A stretch of 64,000 bases of DNA, taken from NCBI GenBank assembly GCA_004352715.1, contig SCFE01000081.1, positions 62,001-126,000 of the forward strand, given 5' to 3'. Both the position numbers and the translations under genes were made by a program. The notes beneath the pieces are model-generated. The model had not been told where the DNA came from, ran no database searches, and saw only the letters and a program-made list of their open reading frames with translations. Source of the DNA: Hofstenia miamia. Lineage: Eukaryota > Xenacoelomorpha > Acoela. The number at the start of each line of letters is the position of its first letter. The stretch's first letter is position 1. This document shows positions 58,108 to 64,000 of the stretch, piece by piece.

Positions 58108-58344
58108 CAGGGGCGTACCCAGGATTTTCTGACGGGGGACATCATTGTTATTCCCTAATGCGGGGCGAAGTCGCGCGAAAATTTTTGAAAATATTGAGAA
58201 AATACACCCTAAAAATGCATTTCATGATCCTAGATTTTAAATTTTTCAATTTTTTACGAAATTTTTTTTGATTTATCCAGTCAAAATTAAATTTGGAAAC
58301 CTGGCGGGGGGGCATTCCACCATGTCCCCCTGGGCACACCACTG
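58108..58344. mobile_element. hAT-type MITE
   Basis: 237 bp, starting CAGGGGCGTACCCAGGATTT and ending GGGCACACCACTG, the common hAT terminus pattern CAG-GG-GT-CCCAGG. Flanking octamers are gctataat and gatataat (7 of 8), an 8-bp hAT-type duplication. Confidence 0.8.
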
Positions 58345-59473
58345 GATATAATGCAATGTAGGTGATAGGAAAACATTTTGACGATATTGAGACCGCACCA
58401 AAGCGGTTTGAACATGCAGTTTAATTGATCATTCATAAACAATTGCGTGCGTAAAGAATTAATTAAGCATTTAACCCAAACTACAAGTAACAATTTGTAA
58501 AGTTAATTTTAGATAATTATTCGTAGTCGAAACAGCCTTTAAGCAGCTGTTTACAATGAATCGAGTTCCAAAAACCTGCTAAAGCAGTTTTGAGAAGTTT
58601 GTTTGTTGGCGTCCATCTTAATGTCCACTAATTTAATTATAACGTGGATTTATTAATGAGTGCTAAGCAGCGTTACATTACTCACTCAGCAATGATTGAC
58701 AGAGTATTGATTTTTGAGTACATGATAATTGGTAAGATCTGATGAAATAACATAAGTGATTGGTGATCTGGTGATGGAGTGTAATTATTTCACTTAAAGA
58801 ATTTCCGAATTAACAGTGTAGCATATATGTCGTATACTGCGTCATCCAAGATGGGCAGGTCCAATAAAATGTACCCCCAAATGCTGTAGTATCTAGCTTT
58901 GCAACATCCATACAAGCACGATGTATAGAAACCTTAGTCATTTGAAACATTGCATGTATGCATTATCAATTGCATCAGTAGAGCAACCCAAAGATGACCT
59001 ACCTGTGATGTTTAATTTTAATTAATGCAATTTGTTCTTTGAGATTCTTGAGGTCTGCCTTACATCACTAAGTATGCAATTTGGCAATGTCCAACATGAT
59101 TCAGTGAGAAGTGAAAACTCAGTGACAAGCACTTGCTGCACATACTTTTTATATATAAGAAAACTGAGGATGACTTTGAAATTCAAACATAAGCTTCATT
59201 TATGTTGTTTTTTGTACCGTTCCTTTGAGCGACATTTTTCACAGAGTAGCTGAGGCCCCAACAGCTCCAATAAAAATCATGGAACACTACGTGTTATATT
59301 AACTATTGTTCAGTTAATAAAGATGTACACCTTCCATAAACCATGATGTGATTTTGTCAATTTACATAATTCAATAAAATGGTGCTTAAAAATTTATTGT
59401 TTGAAACATGTATTTAAATTGTTCTGGAATGCAAAAGTGCTATTTAGTTTTCTATATTGGTATACATTTATGT

Positions 59474-59506
<33 letters not shown>

Positions 59507-60500
59507 CGAGTATATGTATTCTCATAATTTAGAAAGCATTAAATCGTCATATTGGATGTACAGATACATAAATATGCAAATTGCTATTTTTTAATTAACT
59601 AATAAGCAACTGAGGCTCAAACATAACCCCATGATAAGCAGTAACTTATGCCAAATAGTTGAAAAATCTTTTAACATAAAAAATTATAAATCATTTCTTA
59701 AAAAACACACAGAGTTCTTCATCAATTTAACGAAGCAAACAAGAATACAACTTGGAAAGTCGATGCAGCTTCTAATCAATTTAGATAATGAATTCGCCTA
59801 TATGATAAGAAAATTCAAAATATGCATCTTAAGAAGTTTGGGTTCGACTAGTGTTGGCTCGAGTCGATGATTCTTTGAATTGCATTCAGACATGAGCAAT
59901 AGAAACATGTTTTTCAGTATAAATTGAATATATCATTGAAGATTTTTCGACACTGTCAATCAAGAACAAATATTTAGTGAGCCACGGTGTTCTATTCCAG
60001 ACCTGCATTTATAGAACGTTTTGTTGTAGAGCCAATGAACTTTTCCAATGAAACATTTGGTTTTGTTATGCCAATTATTTATATAATCTTCAGTAGATTT
60101 AATTGCGTATTTGTAATTGCAAAAATTTCTGTAGTTCCCAGCGTTATCTGTACTTTGTACAATAAATATTGAACATAGCACAAAATGTATTACAGAGAAG
60201 ATGTCGTAAAACAAACACACAAAACACAGTAACATTCACATAAAGAAATTGAATTAATACACAATCTACTCATTCTCTTAAAGCATACAATGTTATTTTG
60301 ATTGGAATTTCTCAGAGCGTCTTTGATATAGTTAACATTGGAATGCTGCGAGTCAGATATCTTTGACCAACTGAAAGAATGTTTATCATGCCATATTTGC
60401 TGGTAATGAATAAAATCAATTTAGTTCATTGGTCGTCACAAAGCTGTGCACTGACTAAGTAAAAGCATCTATTAAGTTTAAGCCAGGATCATTTTATTAT
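58345..60500. other. No gene recognised; (TA)n at 59473-59508
   Basis: AT-rich with one TA tract. No ORF with recognisable features. Confidence 0.4.
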
Positions 60501-61238
60501 ATTTCATACTACTCGGGAACCCATATTCTTGAAATTTCGCCAATCATCAAAGATATGTATGAGAATTTTTGAAACTGATCATTTTGAAAAAAAGAAATTT
60601 GAAATTAGGTCATTGGTTGCAAAGTTACATCGCTTTCAAATTCGGCGCTTTTTGGCTCAGAAATTTAAGCAAGTAATTTACTCCCATACTGTTGGCAACC
60701 TGCGTGCTGAAAACTTTAGTTTAACCTTTTTTAAGGTCACTCAATCTCAGTTTGTATATAGATTTGCAAAGAATTGTACTCTTACTGTTCAGCACGGCAT
60801 TAAACAATTTAGGGGTACTTGTTTTGGGAAACATTTTATTGATGTGGCCTTAACTTTTTTAACTAACTTTTTGGTGGTTAGCTTACACTGAAATACCATT
60901 GGTAACCAAATAGTATAGAAAGTTATTCCGGATTGCTCTAGGTAGAAATCGCTAAAACTATTTTTTCGCGAATTCCGATAGCACTCACGTTTTGTTTTCA
61001 TACGACATCGTGCGGCAAAAATACTTTGCAGAAGCTATCTTATAATACAGCATGGGAGAAAATTACATGTTTAAATTTCTGGGCCAAAAATGCCCCACTT
61101 TTAAGGGTCTGTAACTTCGCAACCAATTACACAATTTCGAATTTCTTTTTTCAAGATGGTCAGTTTCAAAAATTCTACAACAAATTGGATTGGTGAAATT
61201 TCAAGAACATGGGTTGCAAAATTCCATTCCTGAAATAT
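60501..61238. repeat. Fold-back: two ~190-bp arms around a ~350-bp spacer
   Basis: 60501-60693 and 61046-61238 are inverted copies with clear but imperfect identity. Shared phrases include TTCTTGAAATTTC, GAATTTTTGAAACTGA and TAATTT(A/T)CTCCCAT(A/G)CTG. Transcribed, it would form a long hairpin. No transposase; it may be two copies of one repeat in opposite orientation or a fold-back element. Confidence 0.75.
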
Positions 61239-62044
61239 ACTGCCTACACAAATTGTTTTTGGCTGATTTTTGTTTCTTTGTAAACATTTCAATACATTTT
61301 TTAGAACAATTAACTTTTCGTGCCCATACATATATGTTTCACATAAATTTTGTCAAATAGGCTTTTTAAGATTGGCTTTTTTCAGTGGCTGAAGCAATTT
61401 TAGCAAATTATATATTAGAGAAAAACTTCTCAAGATATGGATAATTTTGAAAATTTTTTTCCAAAATATTCGAGGGATTTGTCTTTGGAAGATTATTAAA
61501 AAAGTTTTAACAGTTTTATCTAGCATAAGGGGATTGTGCATTACTCAACATGAAAGAAAATCATTGTATAAATAAAAATTTTGTAGCATCATCCAAAAAA
61601 GCAACTAAAGCTGAATAACGTCGAATGATTATTAATTGAAATTAATTGTAAAAATTTAGTTAATGAACTTTAGTTATTTTTGTAAAATGCAACTAAGATT
61701 TAATATTGTTCAAAATAAGAAAACTTGTTAGCTGATCAAGAAATAATTGACAAATTAAATTGAGCAAACTAATGCTTACGTATGAACAGCCATATTGGCA
61801 GACGAATCATTTGAAATTTAAAATCGGCAGGTACTTTTGTAGAAATTTTATAAATAGCTTTGATTCAACCATAATTTTGATGAACAATAAATTCTTCGGA
61901 GTTTATTTAATTTTCATTTCTACTTTATCTGGTTTGATTATTTAGTAAAATGTACAGCTAGGCGAGTTGTGTCTAGTAGTGGCTGGAGTCCATCACGGGA
62001 TCGATTCTCAGGGTCCTTGTGCCAGTCACGAAACCGCACTTAAG
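61239..62044. other. AT-rich region, with LTR-adjacent leader at its right end
   Basis: Nothing recognised to about 61960. The last ~85 bp, GC-richer, reads on the minus strand as the sequence directly after the LTR and includes GTGCGGTTTCGTGACTGG, a possible primer-binding region. Confidence 0.35.
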
Positions 62045-62474
62045 NGTTATGCAGTTAGTGTCAACGCCCGGTTGCTTTATTAAATCAAAACAACAAACAC
62101 TCTACAAATATTGAGTTTAAGTCAGTTACAACTTTACTTGAGTTCACGCACTAAGCTAACGTAAGGTACACATAACTAATTCCAGTTGAGCTGAGGTGGT
62201 GCTGTGGACTCAACCATCGTTGCAGAAGAAGAGGAGCTGTGTTGTGGAGATCGGCTTCGGGCAGTGGCCCACAGAAGAACTGAAGAGGAAACATCTGACC
62301 ACTTCGTCACCTAAACAGTGATAGTGAATACTCAATCATTTTATTAACATAACTAGTTAATAATAGAGGATAGTCTGATGGTTCGACAATGTAGTAACAC
62401 CTCACCCGCGAATTACTAAGCACTCATTATCAGTAATCAGACACGGCGTAATAAGCTAGGTGGAGGATGTTACA
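62045..62474 (-). mobile_element. Probable LTR of a retrotransposon
   Basis: About 430 bp, GC-richer than its surroundings. On the minus strand it starts TGTAACATCCTCCACC and ends GCATAAC plus one undetermined base at 62045 (CA if that base is t), the TG...CA rule. A TTTAATAAAGC polyadenylation signal lies about 40 bp before the end. Beyond its minus-strand 3' end a short leader-like stretch remains, then the element is cut off. Class (Ty3/mdg4-like or other) cannot be set without a coding region. Confidence 0.5.
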
Positions 62475-64000
62475 ATTTTATCAAGCAGTTGAAAGAGGGT
62501 TTATTGCTTTATATCTGTATAGAACCTCAAAAAATATCTTACATTAGTCAGCATGCACAAACAACCAAAAGTGCAACTTAATGGAAAAAAGAAACCTAAT
62601 GTCATTCCCTTTGCAACGAAAATAAATTTGGGGTAGTTGTCTCAGATCATTTAAATTTGGTTGTAGAGCAACAGTTTCTTATAATATGAATGATTTTACT
62701 GCTATAAACCCATGAATTATCTATTGCAAATTATTAATATCGTAAACATCTCAACTAATCGTAGCTTAATATGCGTCTTAACAAAAATAATATGATCTAA
62801 TCTTGAGAGTATTTTTTGATTATGTCAAAAAGTGAAAATGACAATTTGGGCTTACGCGCTTAGGGTGCATAAAATTATGGGCGTTGAAGTGTTATGGAGA
62901 TTATTTAAGTTAGCTTATTTGAATATTTGAATTTTTCGAATGGGATTTTATGCTATTCATTTATTACAATATTTATGATTATTCAAAGAAATTTTGTAAT
63001 GGCAGCTAGAGGAGGATAATAGATGGTTGTAATGTTATTGACTACCCTAATATTTGTTAGAGTAAAACAGAAGTCAATTCAAAGAATATTTTAATAGTTT
63101 AAAATTAGAATTTATACGGTTACTTAGAATTTAAGATAAAAAGTTTCGTTGCATTAAAAGTTGTCAAGGGTTCACAAACAAACAACTCTCGTCTATCCTA
63201 ATAAAAACAACATCATTTTTGAAAAATTTATATCAAATATCAAATGAGAATTGATTTTTTTGGCATCTAAAAATTTTTTTTCCGATACTTATTAATATCT
63301 TACAATATCCATATTGCGCAATTGACGACATTATTTTAATCAATTTTGATATTTACCTGACATTTCTATTAGAAATCTCCTAAATCTCTCAAGAATTGTA
63401 TTTTAATTACAATTATATTTATCTTAAATATATAAAGAAGTTACTACAGGTTTGTTCAAGTATTTGAGAATATTTCTTTTAAATGATTGCTATTCGGTTG
63501 TCAGTCATTTGAAGATAATTGATGAAATTTGTTATTTTCTGTAGATTTCAGTATTTTATATTTATGAATTTTTTGTATTTATACAAAGAAAATCATTAAC
63601 ACAAATTAGATACTTCAAGATTATGTTGTCATAGTATTTCAATTTTTTTAAAAATTCGAGTTCATAGTTATAACAATTTATTAGCATTTTGTACATACAA
63701 ATTTGCATATTGATTCCATATTTTTCAAATTTGATGAATAATAAAATTTCTTTTCCTGTAGAAAACGTCTACGAGAAATTTATTGAAGCAATACATTTGA
63801 AAACATTATCTCCCTCCGGCGGATTATTTTTATATTGCAAATATCAATTAGCATAAGAAATTTTGAAATGTTAATTAAAAAAATTCTTTCCAAATTTAAT
63901 TCAACTCACAAAATATTGAATAGTTGCATGAATCATAATGCAATATACAATATGCAATAATTGGTTTTCACATAATGTCTAACCTTTTATTCATAGGTTA
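62475..64000. other. No feature recognised
   Basis: AT-rich, with no supportable gene or repeat. Confidence 0.4.

Noticed and set aside
1-64000. tRNA, rRNA or CRISPR arrays
   Set aside because: None seen by eye on either strand; a covariance-model scan would be needed to exclude a tRNA.

Overview
The window is AT-rich, intron-bearing animal DNA from an invertebrate. Introns run from about 45 bp to several kb. There are many (TA)n tracts and a broad set of cut-and-paste transposon remnants (two Tc1/mariner superfamily lineages plus a Tc1-like end, hAT, piggyBac-type, Polinton/Maverick, LINE-like, LTR). The lineage cannot be fixed from the sequence alone: the transposon mix fits arthropods, cnidarians or other invertebrates. 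Four runs of exactly 1000 n are scaffold gaps of undefined size, and the islands of sequence between them may be misplaced.

Layout. 1-8250 holds repeats, a 1.94-kb inserted element with inverted termini (1462-3402), a LINE reverse-transcriptase scrap and some unassigned exon-like pieces. 8278-26231 (+) is the main gene, about 19 exons whose phases join into one reading frame of about 1.2 kb codons. It ends in an ALMS motif, the C-terminal signature of the centrosome/basal-body proteins ALMS1, C10orf90 and CEP295. Its introns carry an intact DD41D mariner-like transposon, a mariner-type MITE, a degenerate second DD41D relative and a possible piggyBac remnant. 26667-40325 is a gap-broken repeat region. 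It contains a second copy of part of the window start that lacks the 1.94-kb insertion, a degenerate retroelement with a YADD reverse transcriptase, a minisatellite, a DD34D mariner, a Polinton-type DNA polymerase B broken by frameshifts, a possible accompanying OB-fold-like ORF, and a Tc1-like 3' end. 40326-47500 is gene-poor and holds a hAT remnant. 47556-49058 (-) is an intact intronless UDP-glycosyltransferase with signal peptide, membrane anchor and an ER-retrieval-like tail. 49060-64000 holds no recognised host gene but several structured elements: a MITE with a 9-bp target duplication, a TTAA-flanked piggyBac-type MITE, a hAT-type MITE, a large fold-back and an LTR.

The two host genes show no functional link. 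One is predicted to act at centrosomes/cilia, the other in ER detoxification or small-molecule conjugation. The most informative signals are possible alternative splicing in the ALMS gene (two in-phase donors at exon 8, two in-phase terminal exons, one of them bounded by inverted transposon ends), the filled/empty site pair that exposes an unassigned transposon, and the fresh-looking DD41D element.
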